Notes: generated from the sequence alone by a model not told the origin. A stretch of 64,000 bases of DNA from Bacteroidetes bacterium GWC2_46_850 (GCA_001768325.1 MENQ01000012.1:1-64000), one strand, 5' to 3'; positions 32,149 through 41,792 are shown, counted from the stretch's first letter. Made by a program: numbers and translations.

Positions 32149-33453
32149 ATGGAGACAGCAGATCTTTACGCTCTTTTTCGGAAATACCCTTCCGTGACAA
32201 CCGACTCACGCATGTGTTCCAAAGGTTCTATCTTCTTTGCACTAAAGGGAGAGCGATTTAATGGCAACCTTTTCGCTGAAAAAGCTCTGGAGGCGGGTTG
32301 TGCATATGCCGTGGTGGATGAACGATCCGAAAATGAGCCCGCTGACGATCGTATTATCGTCGTGGACAATGTGCTGACTACCCTTCAGAAGCTTGCCAAC
32401 TTTCATCGCCGGAAGCTGAAGATTCCCATTATCGGCATCACAGGCACCAACGGTAAGACAACGACAAAAGAGCTGATTGCCATCGCTCTTTCACGCGAGT
32501 TTAAAGTGGCCTACACCCAGGGAAATTTCAACAACCATATCGGCGTGCCGCTTACCCTCTTGTCGATGAATAAATCACATGAAATTGGCGTGATTGAAAT
32601 GGGTGCCAATCATCCCGGTGACATCCGGGAGTTGTGCGAAATAGCTGAACCCAATTATGGTCTGATTACCAATGTCGGAAAAGCGCACCTCGAAGGTTTC
32701 GTTTCTTTTGAAAACGTAATTAAAACCAAAGGAGAGTTATACGATTTCATTCGTGAACACGAAGGAAAAGTCTTTGTGAACAAAGACAATCACATACTGT
32801 ATGAATTGTCGGAAGATATGGATCGCATCCTCTACGGAAAAAATGATCCTACTCTTTTTGCTTCGGGATCAATTACCGATGCAACCCCTTTTCTGGAATT
32901 CGATTGGAGCTTCTTCGACAGCTCTTACCGTGTGAAGACAAGCCTTGTAGGCGAATTCAATTTTGATAATGCGATTGCTGCGGTAGCCGTATCCAAGTTC
33001 TTTGGAATCAATGCTGAACGTATTAGTGCTGCCCTGGAGGAGTATGAGCCGCAAAACCACCGGTCTCAGTTCAAGCGTACCGAACGGAACGATCTCATTA
33101 TTGATGCGTACAACGCCAATCCCACCAGCATGAAAACCTCGCTTGAATTTTTCACATCGGTCCCCTCATCATTGCCAAAAGTGGTCATCCTTGGCGAGAT
33201 GAAGGAGCTTGGCGAGATCAGCGGGGATGAGCATCAAAGGATGATCGATTTTCTCCGGGAACAATCCTATGCCGGGGTTTATCTGGTAGGGAACAACTTC
33301 AGGGAAATGATACCTGCCAGTTCATCCTATCATTTTTTTGAGGATGTGGAGGCGCTGATAAAATCGTTGCATGAAGAACCCCTCACGGGATATTATATCT
33401 TGTTGAAAGGTTCCCATTCGGTGCATCTCGAAAAGGTGGTCGACTATCTTTGA
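32149..33453 (+). CDS. murF: UDP-N-acetylmuramoyl-tripeptide:D-Ala-D-Ala ligase
   Basis: Adds D-Ala-D-Ala to the UDP-MurNAc tripeptide, the last cytoplasmic step of the peptidoglycan monomer. It is 434 residues with three domains: UDP-substrate domain (1-90; SRMCSKGSIFFALKGE), central ATPase with P-loop GTNGKTT (99-105) and GVIEMGANHPGDI, and C-terminal domain with VIDAYNANPTSM. It lacks its usual mur/fts cluster here. Its last 71 bp are also read on the other strand by the end of a metallophosphoesterase gene. Confidence 0.95.
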   Translation: METADLYALFRKYPSVTTDSRMCSKGSIFFALKGERFNGNLFAEKALEAGCAYAVVDERSENEPADDRIIVVDNVLTTLQKLANFHRRKLKIPIIGITGTNGKTTTKELIAIALSREFKVAYTQGNFNNHIGVPLTLLSMNKSHEIGVIEMGANHPGDIRELCEIAEPNYGLITNVGKAHLEGFVSFENVIKTKGELYDFIREHEGKVFVNKDNHILYELSEDMDRILYGKNDPTLFASGSITDATPFLEFDWSFFDSSYRVKTSLVGEFNFDNAIAAVAVSKFFGINAERISAALEEYEPQNHRSQFKRTERNDLIIDAYNANPTSMKTSLEFFTSVPSSLPKVVILGEMKELGEISGDEHQRMIDFLREQSYAGVYLVGNNFREMIPASSSYHFFEDVEALIKSLHEEPLTGYYILLKGSHSVHLEKVVDYL

Positions 33454-34576
33454 ATTTCACCGTCATCATCACCATCTCCGAGACGGTGCCTATGCGGTAT
33501 TGTGGCCCTACAAGTCCGATGCCGGAAGTAACATATACATGTGTATTTCCCTTCTTCTTGTAGCCGTGCGCCACTTCAAAAACAATTTGTGTGGCAATGT
33601 TGCCCGGAAAGGCCTGGCCGTGATGTGTATGTCCATACAACGCAATATCGGCCCCGGCTTCCGCCTCTTCGTCCAGATCATCGGGTGTGTGATTCAGGAC
33701 AATCACCGGTTTGGTGAGGTCAATACCCTCTGCAGAAAAAAGATTTTTAATGGATTTCCGTTTGAGAATGACCTCGTCTTCACGTCCCACCACATAAAAG
33801 GCACTGTCAATCAAAACGGCAGAATCGCGTAGCATAATGATTCCGGCATTATTTAGAAGTTGAATTTTTTCCTCCGCATCATACCTGTATTCGTGGTTGC
33901 CGGTGCAGGAGTATACGCCAAGGGGAGCATGTAACCGCGACAACTCTTCATCCATCCGCTCTTCCAGAATCGGTTCAATATGAGAATCGATGATATCACC
34001 CACGAAAAGAATCAGATCGGGATTTTGGTCCATGATCAGATCAACGAACCGCTTCGTATGTTTCCTGTTGATCATCCATCCCATGTGGAGGTCACCTATC
34101 ATGGCAATGCGCAGTGAGTCAAAGTCTCCTGCCTGCTTGTACACGGTGATGGGTACCTGCTGCACCACCGGATGCAGGAACTTGTAATGCCCGTGGGCCA
34201 TTACGCCCGATACCACCACAACGGGAAGCAGAAAAGTAATGACTTTATATTTTCGGGACTGATCTTTGAAACGCCATGATTTGCGTTGTATTCTTCTTGA
34301 AATAATATAAATCAGATCGATAATGAGCCACAGGCCGCCCGCATAAAGTAGAAAAAGCATCCAGCTGGTACCCATCACCCGGATAAACTGGGTGATGGCA
34401 TCGGGAATAGTATGATAAAAAATCAATCCAAAAGAATAAACAACCAACTCTGTTCCGAAAATTACAGCCAGTAGGATGCGTGCCCATTTTTTTTCATCAA
34501 AGGTATACCATCCTTTCAGGAAAACCAGAATGTTGAGTGTGACGTGAACTATAAAAGCATTGATGAGTGCGCGCAT
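33383..34576 (-). CDS. Membrane metallophosphoesterase, copy 1
   Basis: A 397-residue protein from ATG 34576 (MRALINAFIVHV). About four transmembrane segments fill the first 150 residues. A calcineurin-like phosphoesterase domain follows with the metal motifs GDLHMGW, VGDIIDS, GNHEY, NHTPDD and GHTHHGQ. It is a close paralogue of the gene just upstream (5-bp gap). Compared with that copy it carries about 22 extra C-terminal residues beyond MMTVKF, encoded antisense to the end of murF. The N-terminal extension to 34651 would overlap the upstream gene and is rejected. Related YaeI/YkuE-type enzymes act on phospholipids or UDP-sugars; the substrate here is unknown. Confidence 0.85.
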   Translation of the reverse strand: MRALINAFIVHVTLNILVFLKGWYTFDEKKWARILLAVIFGTELVVYSFGLIFYHTIPDAITQFIRVMGTSWMLFLLYAGGLWLIIDLIYIISRRIQRKSWRFKDQSRKYKVITFLLPVVVVSGVMAHGHYKFLHPVVQQVPITVYKQAGDFDSLRIAMIGDLHMGWMINRKHTKRFVDLIMDQNPDLILFVGDIIDSHIEPILEERMDEELSRLHAPLGVYSCTGNHEYRYDAEEKIQLLNNAGIIMLRDSAVLIDSAFYVVGREDEVILKRKSIKNLFSAEGIDLTKPVIVLNHTPDDLDEEAEAGADIALYGHTHHGQAFPGNIATQIVFEVAHGYKKKGNTHVYVTSGIGLVGPQYRIGTVSEMVMMTVKFKDSRPPFRDAPNGNLSTRYNIP

Positions 34577-34581
34577 ATATC

Positions 34582-35706
34582 TTAGTTTGCAGGTTTCAGA
34601 TTCAACACCAGATATTCCGACCGGGTACCGATTCGGAACTTTCCTCCCCATATCCCAATTCCACTCGATACGTAGAAATGCGTTTCTCCTTTTTGCATGT
34701 AACCGTGAGAGAGTTCAAACAGTCCATCGGCGATCAGTGATGCGGGAAAAACCTGTCCACGGTGGGTATGTCCCGAGAATTGAAAATCGATCTCATTTTC
34801 TACCGTTTCATCGAGATGATGCGGTTGATGATCCAGCAAAAGGGTGAAACCGTCTCGATCTACCTGTTCCATTATACTTTGCAATGGTTCCCTTTTCCTG
34901 TTGGTGTAATCGTCGCGGCCAATCAGGGTGATTCCATCGAGGGTGAATGATGAGTCCCGCAAGAGGGTGATCCCTGAACGCTTGTAGAACCCTGCATCCT
35001 CTTTCACGGCAAACAGCAGATCGTGGTTGCCTGTGCATGAGTAAACACCCATGGGGGCATCGATCTGCCGCAGAACCGCCTCCACGGAATCCTTCACGAC
35101 TACCCCCAAATGGGTGTCAATGATGTCGCCGGCGATAATTACCATGTCGGGTTTCTCTGCGTTGATCAAATCCACCCATTTTGCTACCTCCCGGGCTGAA
35201 ATAGTATATCCTATATGCAGATCGCTGATGCCTACAATCCGTACAGGCTTTGTTATCTTATGGGTGACAATCTCTATTGGTTCTCTTTCTTTGCGGTGGT
35301 AGCGAATATTTCCCAGAAGTAGCAACAGCGCCACCAATCCGAAAACCACGGCCGATGTGGCGACGTTATTGCTGAAAGCAGCGTGCATTGTTTCCCTGTC
35401 GATAAGGTGAAGAGCTCCATTTAGCAATCGGAAAATATCGATGAGCAGGACAAAAATAAACAGATAAAAGAAAGCAATCAACCAGGAGGTACTAAACCTG
35501 TATACTCCTCCCGCAAGTACGACGGGAATTTTCTGGCCGCCAATGAAAAACAAAATCACACCTGCAATTCCTGATATAAACAGGAGAGTCAGTACAATCC
35601 GAAGCCCCATCGTTTGGGGCAGCATCCTATATAGCCTGACCGCCGTATAAACATAGGCTGTGAGGAATAACGGGGGGAGCATAATAAGGAAAAGTTTCTG
35701 TGGCAA
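34582..35706 (-). CDS. Membrane metallophosphoesterase, copy 2
   Basis: A 374-residue membrane-anchored phosphoesterase with about four N-terminal transmembrane helices, then the calcineurin-like domain: ISDLHIGYT, AGDIIDTHLG, TGNHDLLF, LDHQPHH and SGHTHRGQVFP. Both copies keep all metal ligands, so both should be active. The pair arose by tandem duplication. Its promoter -7 element is at 35733-35740. The active site is likely on the cytoplasmic or periplasmic membrane face; which one cannot be told. Confidence 0.87.
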   Translation of the reverse strand: MPQKLFLIMLPPLFLTAYVYTAVRLYRMLPQTMGLRIVLTLLFISGIAGVILFFIGGQKIPVVLAGGVYRFSTSWLIAFFYLFIFVLLIDIFRLLNGALHLIDRETMHAAFSNNVATSAVVFGLVALLLLLGNIRYHRKEREPIEIVTHKITKPVRIVGISDLHIGYTISAREVAKWVDLINAEKPDMVIIAGDIIDTHLGVVVKDSVEAVLRQIDAPMGVYSCTGNHDLLFAVKEDAGFYKRSGITLLRDSSFTLDGITLIGRDDYTNRKREPLQSIMEQVDRDGFTLLLDHQPHHLDETVENEIDFQFSGHTHRGQVFPASLIADGLFELSHGYMQKGETHFYVSSGIGIWGGKFRIGTRSEYLVLNLKPAN

Positions 35707-35732
35707 AATCTTGTGATGTTGGGGGCTGTTTA

Positions 35733-35740
35733 CAAATATA
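35733..35740 (-). promoter_or_regulatory. Promoter -7 element of the metallophosphoesterase pair
   Basis: CAAATATA on the plus strand is TATATTTG on the minus strand, 26 bp before the start codon. Confidence 0.6.
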
Positions 35741-35819
35741 ACGCGTGAATTTTATTATATGTGAATGCAATTTTCTTTGTAACTAACGTTTCAGACAGCA
35801 GTTTGTTTATTGTCTCATA

Positions 35820-36422
35820 TTACAAACTGAGAAAGAAACTTACCCAAAGCGGTACAGAGAAGTCAATGATCATCCCGTGAAAAAGAGCGATGACCACAAA
35901 TTCCGGGCCCGCATATTTTGTGATCACAGGCAGGGTGGTGTCCATGGTAGTGGCTCCTCCTGCCGAGATGGGCGACAGCTTGCCGAAATATTTCACCATC
36001 CAGGGGCCAAGGATAAGCACACTGAACTCTCTCATGATATTGGCAAGCAATGCCACCGTTCCCAGTTCCGCTCCCCTGAATTCGGTGATAAGTATGCTCG
36101 ATAACGAATAGTAAGCAAAGCCGGCACCCACGCTCAGGCAATCGGTCAGGCTCCTTCCGGGTATGAGCAGGCTTATCAATAACACACCGGTAAAAGTGCC
36201 TGCCGTAGTCGCCAGCGGTATCATTAGCACCTTCCAGCCGAATCGTTTCAATGCGGCAAATAAGTTCTTGCCGGCACCAATTTGTATGCCCACAAAAAAA
36301 AGCAACGCGTAAAGTACCCAGGTAGCGATGTTGTCGTTGAGTAACACACCCGGCATTATTCCTGATAGTGCCAGTATAACACCAACAACAAAGAGGAAAA
36401 GGTACAGAAAGGATTGTTTCAT
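35820..36422 (-). CDS. lysO: Lysine exporter LysO, C-terminal part (split gene)
   Basis: A 200-residue membrane protein with about six hydrophobic segments, matching the C-terminal two thirds of LysO/YbjE (PF03956), the E. coli lysine exporter. Conserved motifs include GAGFAYYSLSSILITE near 98-113 and the late GGATTMDTTLPVITKYAG. It starts 5 bp after the N-terminal part, in the same operon. Together the parts have 286 residues, close to the 299 of one-piece LysO, so a two-subunit transporter is likely rather than a broken gene. Confidence 0.85.
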   Translation of the reverse strand: MKQSFLYLFLFVVGVILALSGIMPGVLLNDNIATWVLYALLFFVGIQIGAGKNLFAALKRFGWKVLMIPLATTAGTFTGVLLISLLIPGRSLTDCLSVGAGFAYYSLSSILITEFRGAELGTVALLANIMREFSVLILGPWMVKYFGKLSPISAGGATTMDTTLPVITKYAGPEFVVIALFHGMIIDFSVPLWVSFFLSL

Positions 36423-36427
36423 GTGGA

Positions 36428-36688
36428 CTAAAAGAACTTTTTATATACCCATTTTGCACAGAATAAACTTCCCGCTGTGCCGCCCACAGTGAGCAGGAAG
36501 GCATCCAGTCCGATAGAGGTGAAATTATTTACAACCTGTTCATTGCTACCCACGGACAAGCCCAGAAAGAAGAGCAAAAGCATAATCGCCACACTTAACA
36601 GAGAACCTGTATATTTCATAACGGTACGCTTTCTGGCCAGATATCCCACTGCAATACCTGCCATGATACAAAGCAGAATATTTATCAT
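36428..36688 (-). CDS. lysO: Lysine exporter LysO, N-terminal part (split gene)
   Basis: An 86-residue membrane protein with three hydrophobic helices from ATG 36688 (MINILLCIMAGIAVG), matching the N-terminal third of LysO. It has GYLARKR after the first helix and LFFLGLSVGSNEQVV, typical of the family. A longer reading to 36751 would start upstream of the promoter. It stops with TAA 5 bp before the C-terminal part begins; the two are in different frames, and both ends look natural. Confidence 0.8.
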   Translation of the reverse strand: MINILLCIMAGIAVGYLARKRTVMKYTGSLLSVAIMLLLFFLGLSVGSNEQVVNNFTSIGLDAFLLTVGGTAGSLFCAKWVYKKFF

Positions 36689-36699
36689 AATTTTTTTTG

Positions 36700-36707
36700 C
36701 AAAAATA
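36700..36707 (-). promoter_or_regulatory. Promoter -7 element of split lysO
   Basis: TATTTTTG on the minus strand, 11 bp before ATG 36688. Transcription would start about 5 nt before the start codon, giving an almost leaderless mRNA. It fixes the start of the N-terminal part. Confidence 0.55.
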
Positions 36708-36767
36708 GGCAAAAGATAGGATGCCTTAAAATTATATTGCAAGGTATGCAAATTAACAGATTAGGTC

Positions 36768-36929
36768 ATGGCGAAGAAAGAGAAGACAACAAAAAATTTT
36801 GCACTGCGGCTGGATGCGGAAACAATGAGTGCCATTGAAAAATGGGCTGCGGATGAATTTCGCAGTGTGAATGGTCAGATACAATGGATACTGGATCAGG
36901 CACTCAAGAAAAGCGGACGTTTGAAATAG
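36768..36929 (+). CDS. Small Arc-type ribbon-helix-helix DNA-binding protein
   Basis: A 53-residue protein: MAKKEKTTKNFALRLDAETM at the start and ALKKSGRLK at the end. The layout is that of Arc/MetJ-type ribbon-helix-helix proteins: a basic start, the DNA-contacting strand KNFALRLD, helix AETMSAIEKWAADEF and helix VNGQIQWILDQAL. It should bind DNA as a dimer. It is divergent from split lysO with about 80 bp between start codons, and could regulate it, but there is no direct sign of that. No exact promoter is seen. Confidence 0.85.
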   Translation: MAKKEKTTKNFALRLDAETMSAIEKWAADEFRSVNGQIQWILDQALKKSGRLK

Positions 36930-37042
36930 CCGCACTTGTCTTTTTTTTGTTAAATAAATATAATCAAAGCGTTATTCAAAAAACGAGTCAAATTTATATT
37001 TACTTTTAACGTTTCAATGCACAAATTTTATTTAAGACCACA

Positions 37043-39502
37043 ATGAAACAAACATTTATTTTGTTCTTTTTGTTGCTATCAATCAGTTTAGCAGCGCAAA
37101 ACGTGATTGTAAATGGTAAACTGGTTTCAGCAGCCGACCACGATCCGCTTCCCTATGCTACGATTTCGGTTTCCCGTGAAGCCACTCCCGTAAACAGCCT
37201 GAAAAAATTTGCCACCAGGGAAGATGGATCTTTCTCTACCACATTAACTCCCGGAAAATACCTCTTTCTCTTTCAATTTGTCGGAATGAATGAACTGACG
37301 AAGGTCGTTGATGTCACTTCTTCGCAAAATCCCCTGGAACTGGGAGAAATTTTACTCACAGAAGGAGCTACAGAGCTGGATGAGCTGAAAGTCACTGCAC
37401 AGAAGCCGTTGGTGAAAGTGGAGATCGATAAGCTGACATACAGTGCCAAAGACGATCCTGAATCATCCACATCAAACGTGCTGGATCTGCTGCGAAAGGT
37501 GCCGCTGGTCACCGTGGACGGCGAAGAAGAGATACAACTCAAAGGATCTTCGAATTTTAAAATATACCTGAATGGAAAACCCTCCAACATGATTTCAGGA
37601 AATCCTTCACAGGTATTGAAAAGTATGCCGGCAAACAGTGTAAAGGATATTGAGGTAATCACCGATCCCGGAGCAAAATATGATGCCGAAGGCATTGGGG
37701 GTATCATCAACATCGTCACAGATAAACGGGCCGACGATGGCTATTCTGGTTCAGTGGGAGCCAATGCCGATGATTTTGGTGGCTATGGAGGCAATGCTTA
37801 TCTGGCTACAAAATACGGCAAGTTCGGTTTTACCGGTAATGCAGGCTATTTTCATCATGCCCGCCCCGAGTCGGAATCCAACTTCATGCGCGACGAAACT
37901 GCTCCCAATCCCAGCAATATGCTTACCCTGAACGGTACCAACAAAAGTGATGGAGGAGGCCTTTTTCTGAATGGATCCATGAGTTTTGAGCCCGATACGG
38001 TCAATCTCTTTAACCTGTCTGCTTCCCGCTTTGGAGGAAAATTCAATTCGTTAAACCTGCAGGAGGCACGTTCTGTGGGAGCCCGCCCCTATTCTTATAA
38101 TACGCGCAGCGAGAGTATGAATCAGTTTGGCGGGATGAACCTGTCTGCCGACTATCAGCGTAGTTTCAAAAAGAAGGGTGAGATGCTTACCGCTTCCTAC
38201 CGGTTTGAAAACAACCCCAACGACAGTGAATACGAGAGTTCTTATGATGAGGTGACCGGATCATTTTATTATCCCGACGGGCATCGGATCAAGAGTGCCA
38301 ACGATGCCGGCGGGAGCGAACACACCGGACAGGTGGATTACGTGAATCCACTGAATGGGAAGCACAGCGTGGAAGCCGGATTAAAGTATATCTACAGGGA
38401 TAACTCAAGTATCGCCGACCACACCTTCTTTGATGTGAATGATGACACCTGGAAACCCGATCCGGGTAGAAAAAACGACCTGGATCATACCCAGAATATC
38501 ACCTCCGGTTATGCCGGCTACGGATACAAAGCCGGTAAAATGGGGATGAAGCTGGGACTGCGTGCCGAGAATACAGCGCAGGAAATCCACTTTATGAGCA
38601 GCGATCTGGACACCATTGTGCAAACCAGCTTTTTCGATCTTGTTCCCTCCGTCACCTTATCATACCAGCTGGGAATGACACAGACGCTGCGTGGAGGCTA
38701 CAACATGCGCATCTCCCGTCCAGGAATATGGTATCTGAATCCCTATATCAACGATGTGGACCCCAATAATATCAGCTATGGTAATCCAAGGCTCGATGCA
38801 GAGCAGCAGCACAATTTCAACATAAACTATGGTTCCTTCTCTCAAAAGTTGAATTTCAATGCCACACTCAGCTATGCTTTTGCCAAAAATGCCGTCACCG
38901 GCTACAGCTTTATTCAGGATGGGGTGACCCACAACACCTATGCAAACATAGGACGTAACCAGACAGTGGGGACGAACGTGTATGTGAGCTGGACGCCCAC
39001 CCAGATGATCCGCTCCTACCTCAACGGAGGAATAAATTATACCGATATACAAAGCACTGAGAACAGTCAATTGAAAAATAGCGGTTTTTCTGGTCGTGCA
39101 TTTGGCGGTATTACTTTTACCTTTCCCAAAGATTTCAGGGTGGGAGCCAACGGAGGAACATTTATGAACCGGATTCAGTTGCAGACCAAGCAATCGGCAT
39201 TCTACTTCTATTCGTTTAGCTTACAAAAAAGTCTCCTTGATAAAAAAATGGATCTGGCTCTCAACATCCAGAATCTATTCTCTAAATACAGGGCGTTCAC
39301 CTCTACCACCACCGGTGAAGGTTTTGTCCAGGAGAATGAGTTCATGAACCCCATGCGAAATTTCCGGATCAGCGTAACGTATCGGTTTGGCGATTTAAAA
39401 ACATCCATGAAGAAGGTGCAGCGCAGCATCAGCAACGAAGATGTGATGCAGGGCGAAAGTAACACGCAACAAGGAACAACGACAACGCCCACTGGAAATT
39501 GA
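37043..39502 (+). CDS. Outer membrane beta-barrel protein, TonB-receptor-like (OMP_b-brl_3)
   Basis: An 819-residue outer-membrane protein: signal peptide (1-18), CarboxypepD_reg-like domain (about 22-105), plug-like domain (about 115-225, with VLDLLRKVPLVTVDGEE and GAKYDAEGIGGIINIVTDKR), then a barrel of about 580 residues ending in VTYRFGDLKTS and a Gln/Thr-rich tail beyond the last strand. This is the outer-membrane beta-barrel family 3 of Bacteroidetes, related to TonB-dependent receptors but without a SusD partner. The transported ligand is unknown. The gene stands alone. Confidence 0.88.
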   Translation: MKQTFILFFLLLSISLAAQNVIVNGKLVSAADHDPLPYATISVSREATPVNSLKKFATREDGSFSTTLTPGKYLFLFQFVGMNELTKVVDVTSSQNPLELGEILLTEGATELDELKVTAQKPLVKVEIDKLTYSAKDDPESSTSNVLDLLRKVPLVTVDGEEEIQLKGSSNFKIYLNGKPSNMISGNPSQVLKSMPANSVKDIEVITDPGAKYDAEGIGGIINIVTDKRADDGYSGSVGANADDFGGYGGNAYLATKYGKFGFTGNAGYFHHARPESESNFMRDETAPNPSNMLTLNGTNKSDGGGLFLNGSMSFEPDTVNLFNLSASRFGGKFNSLNLQEARSVGARPYSYNTRSESMNQFGGMNLSADYQRSFKKKGEMLTASYRFENNPNDSEYESSYDEVTGSFYYPDGHRIKSANDAGGSEHTGQVDYVNPLNGKHSVEAGLKYIYRDNSSIADHTFFDVNDDTWKPDPGRKNDLDHTQNITSGYAGYGYKAGKMGMKLGLRAENTAQEIHFMSSDLDTIVQTSFFDLVPSVTLSYQLGMTQTLRGGYNMRISRPGIWYLNPYINDVDPNNISYGNPRLDAEQQHNFNINYGSFSQKLNFNATLSYAFAKNAVTGYSFIQDGVTHNTYANIGRNQTVGTNVYVSWTPTQMIRSYLNGGINYTDIQSTENSQLKNSGFSGRAFGGITFTFPKDFRVGANGGTFMNRIQLQTKQSAFYFYSFSLQKSLLDKKMDLALNIQNLFSKYRAFTSTTTGEGFVQENEFMNPMRNFRISVTYRFGDLKTSMKKVQRSISNEDVMQGESNTQQGTTTTPTGN

Positions 39503-39503
39503 T

Positions 39504-39534
39504 TTTGTATTGATGCTTTTTTCTGCTATTTTTG
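39504..39534 (+). promoter_or_regulatory. Promoter of trmD and the dTDP-sugar genes
   Basis: TTTG (39504-39507), a 19-bp spacer and TATTTTTG (39527-39534) form a complete promoter directly after the beta-barrel gene. The leader to trmD is about 70 nt. Confidence 0.75.
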
Positions 39535-39610
39535 ACACAAATTGATATTTGGGCATGAGATTTTCATATTGAGAATTTTTGATGAAGTTTGATGTCGAGA
39601 ACCTTACGGG

Positions 39611-40285
39611 ATGAGAATTGATATTATTACAGTTTTGCCGGAAATGATAGAAGGCGCCCTTCATAACAGCATTCTGAAACGGGCACAGGAGAAAGGACTG
39701 GTGAGTTTTGGTCTGCACAACCTTCGTGATTACACCCTCGACAAGCACAAACGGGTAGATGATTATCCTTTTGGCGGAGAAGCAGGGATGGTGATGCAGA
39801 TTGAACCGATCGACCGTGCCATCTCGCTTCTGAAATCGCAACGTGACTACGATGAAGTGATCTTCACGACGCCCGACGGCGAACAGTTTACTCAATCTCT
39901 GGCCAATGAGCTTTCCTTGAAGCAGAATATCATCATCCTCTGCGGCCACTACAAGGGAATCGATTACAGGATAAGAGAACATCTGGTTACCCGGGAGATA
40001 TCGATCGGCGATTTTGTACTCACCGGCGGCGAGCTGGTTGCAGCCATGATTGCCGATGCTGTGGTCAGGGTGATACCCGGCGCCATTGGTGATGAACAGT
40101 CTGCGCTTTCCGATTCGTTTCAGGACGGATTGCTGGCGCCGCCTGTCTATACCCGTCCGGCAGAATATAAGGGCTGGAAAGTACCGGAAGTGCTTCTCTC
40201 CGGTCATGAGCGGAAAATTGCAGAATGGCGTCATGAACAGTCGGTAGAACGTACAAAACGTCTCCGTCCTGATCTACTGCGTTAA
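39611..40285 (+). CDS. trmD: tRNA (guanine37-N1)-methyltransferase
   Basis: Methylates G37 of tRNAs that read CNN codons and prevents frameshifting. It is 224 residues, the short end of the TrmD range. SPOUT-fold motifs: the N-terminal [24 protein letters not shown], the knot [10 protein letters not shown] and [10 protein letters not shown], then the C-terminal [13 protein letters not shown]. The usual rpsP-rimM-rplS neighbours are missing; instead it precedes rfbA by 42 bp, so it may share a transcript with the sugar-nucleotide genes. Confidence 0.95.
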   Translation: MRIDIITVLPEMIEGALHNSILKRAQEKGLVSFGLHNLRDYTLDKHKRVDDYPFGGEAGMVMQIEPIDRAISLLKSQRDYDEVIFTTPDGEQFTQSLANELSLKQNIIILCGHYKGIDYRIREHLVTREISIGDFVLTGGELVAAMIADAVVRVIPGAIGDEQSALSDSFQDGLLAPPVYTRPAEYKGWKVPEVLLSGHERKIAEWRHEQSVERTKRLRPDLLR

Positions 40286-40327
40286 ATATCACGTGTGCAG
40301 CACCGAACAACATGAAATGATTGAATT

Positions 40328-41254
40328 ATGAAAGGTATCGTACTAGCAGGTGGCTCCGGTACAAGATTGTATCCGATAACCAAGGGAGTATCCAAGCAAA
40401 TGCTCCCCGTTTTCGATAAGCCGATGATTTATTATCCCATTTCAGCATTGATGCTTGCAGGTATCAGGGATATCCTTATCATCTCCACACCGGTAGATAT
40501 GCCCGGATTTCGCCGGTTACTGGGTGACGGATCCGACTATGGCGTACAGTTTACCTATGCCGAACAACCTTCCCCCGATGGCCTTGCTCAGGCATTTATC
40601 ATTGGAGAAGAATTTGTTGGAAATGATGCTGCCTGTCTTGTGCTGGGCGATAATATTTTCTATGGTAACGGCTTCCCTGCCATGCTGCAAAGGGCGGTGG
40701 AAAATGCGGAAAAAAACGGATTGGCAACTGTATTCGGCTACTACGTGAATAATCCCGAACGGTATGGAGTGGCTGAATTTGATGAGTCGGGCCAGGTTCT
40801 GGGCATTGAGGAAAAGCCTGTCGAACCAAAATCCAATTGGGCTGTAACCGGATTATATTTCTACCCCAACAGGGTGCTGGAGATCGCGAAACAGATTAAA
40901 CCATCGGCACGTGGGGAACTGGAAATCACCTCGGTAAACCAGGCATTTCTCAAAGAAGGCAAGCTTCTTATACAGCGTTTCGGCAGGGGTTTTGCCTGGC
41001 TCGATACCGGTACCCACGATTCATTGTCGGAGGCTTCCACGTTTATAGAAGTACTGGAAAAAAGACAGGGACTGAAAATATCATGTCTGGAAGAGATTGC
41101 CTGGCATAACGGATGGATCTCAACAGAAGATATCAGACGAATAGCCCTTCCGATGAAAAAGAACCAGTATGGTGATTACCTGTTGAAACTGGTGGAGTCG
41201 GGCAGGAGAGATGAAAGCTTTCCGAAAGAGATTGAACGCAATAAAGCAGATTGA
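40328..41254 (+). CDS. rfbA: Glucose-1-phosphate thymidylyltransferase
   Basis: Makes dTDP-glucose from glucose 1-phosphate and dTTP, the entry step to dTDP-rhamnose and related sugars. It is 308 residues with the nucleotidyltransferase opening [17 protein letters not shown], the Asp motif [31 protein letters not shown] and [14 protein letters not shown]. rfbC follows by 10 bp. Confidence 0.96.
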   Translation: MKGIVLAGGSGTRLYPITKGVSKQMLPVFDKPMIYYPISALMLAGIRDILIISTPVDMPGFRRLLGDGSDYGVQFTYAEQPSPDGLAQAFIIGEEFVGNDAACLVLGDNIFYGNGFPAMLQRAVENAEKNGLATVFGYYVNNPERYGVAEFDESGQVLGIEEKPVEPKSNWAVTGLYFYPNRVLEIAKQIKPSARGELEITSVNQAFLKEGKLLIQRFGRGFAWLDTGTHDSLSEASTFIEVLEKRQGLKISCLEEIAWHNGWISTEDIRRIALPMKKNQYGDYLLKLVESGRRDESFPKEIERNKAD

Positions 41255-41264
41255 AACATAATAT

Positions 41265-41792
41265 ATGGAAGCGAGGCAAACCGGGATTGAGGGACTGTTG
41301 ATCATTCAGCCCAACATATTTGGGGATGAGCGGGGTTATTTTTTTGAGTCGTTCTCCCAGAAGGAATTCGAAGAAAAAGCATGCAATACTCTCTTCGTAC
41401 AGGATAATGAAAGTAAATCACGTTACGGTGTTTTGCGCGGACTTCATTTTCAGATGCCCCCCTTTGAACAGGCTAAGCTGGTGCGTGTGGTGAGAGGCCG
41501 TGTGCTGGATGTAGCCGTCGATATCCGGAAAGACTCTCCCACATTCGCAAGATATTTCTCTCTGGAACTATCGGAAGAAAATAAATTGCAGCTTTTTATA
41601 CCCCGAGGCTTTGCACACGGATTTGTGGTGTTGAGCGATGAGGCCATCTTTCAATATAAATGCGATAACTACTACTCCCCCACACATGAAGGAGCTATAC
41701 GCTGGAATGATCCCCGTTTGAGCATCGACTGGCAGCTACCCGTGCAGGACATCATCCTATCGGAGAAAGATAAAAAAAATCCCCTTTTATGA
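41265..41792 (+). CDS. rfbC: dTDP-4-dehydrorhamnose 3,5-epimerase
   Basis: Epimerises dTDP-4-keto-6-deoxyglucose at C3 and C5. It is 175 residues, a cupin-fold enzyme. The catalytic His lies in VLRGLHFQMPP, Tyr in YKCDNYYSP, and the family pattern IPRGFAHGFVVLSDEA is complete. It overlaps rfbB by 4 bp, so translation is coupled. Confidence 0.95.
   Translation: MEARQTGIEGLLIIQPNIFGDERGYFFESFSQKEFEEKACNTLFVQDNESKSRYGVLRGLHFQMPPFEQAKLVRVVRGRVLDVAVDIRKDSPTFARYFSLELSEENKLQLFIPRGFAHGFVVLSDEAIFQYKCDNYYSPTHEGAIRWNDPRLSIDWQLPVQDIILSEKDKKNPLL

Noticed and set aside
36422-36428. Split lysO as a sequencing error or pseudogene
   Set aside because: Each half has its own stop and start, a 5-bp gap and intact motifs, and two-part LysO is known from other Bacteroidetes.
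35863-36504. Long open frame overlapping split lysO on the same strand
   Set aside because: The translation is rich in Cys, His and Arg with no membrane segments, a frame-shifted shadow of the lysO parts, which carry clear family motifs.
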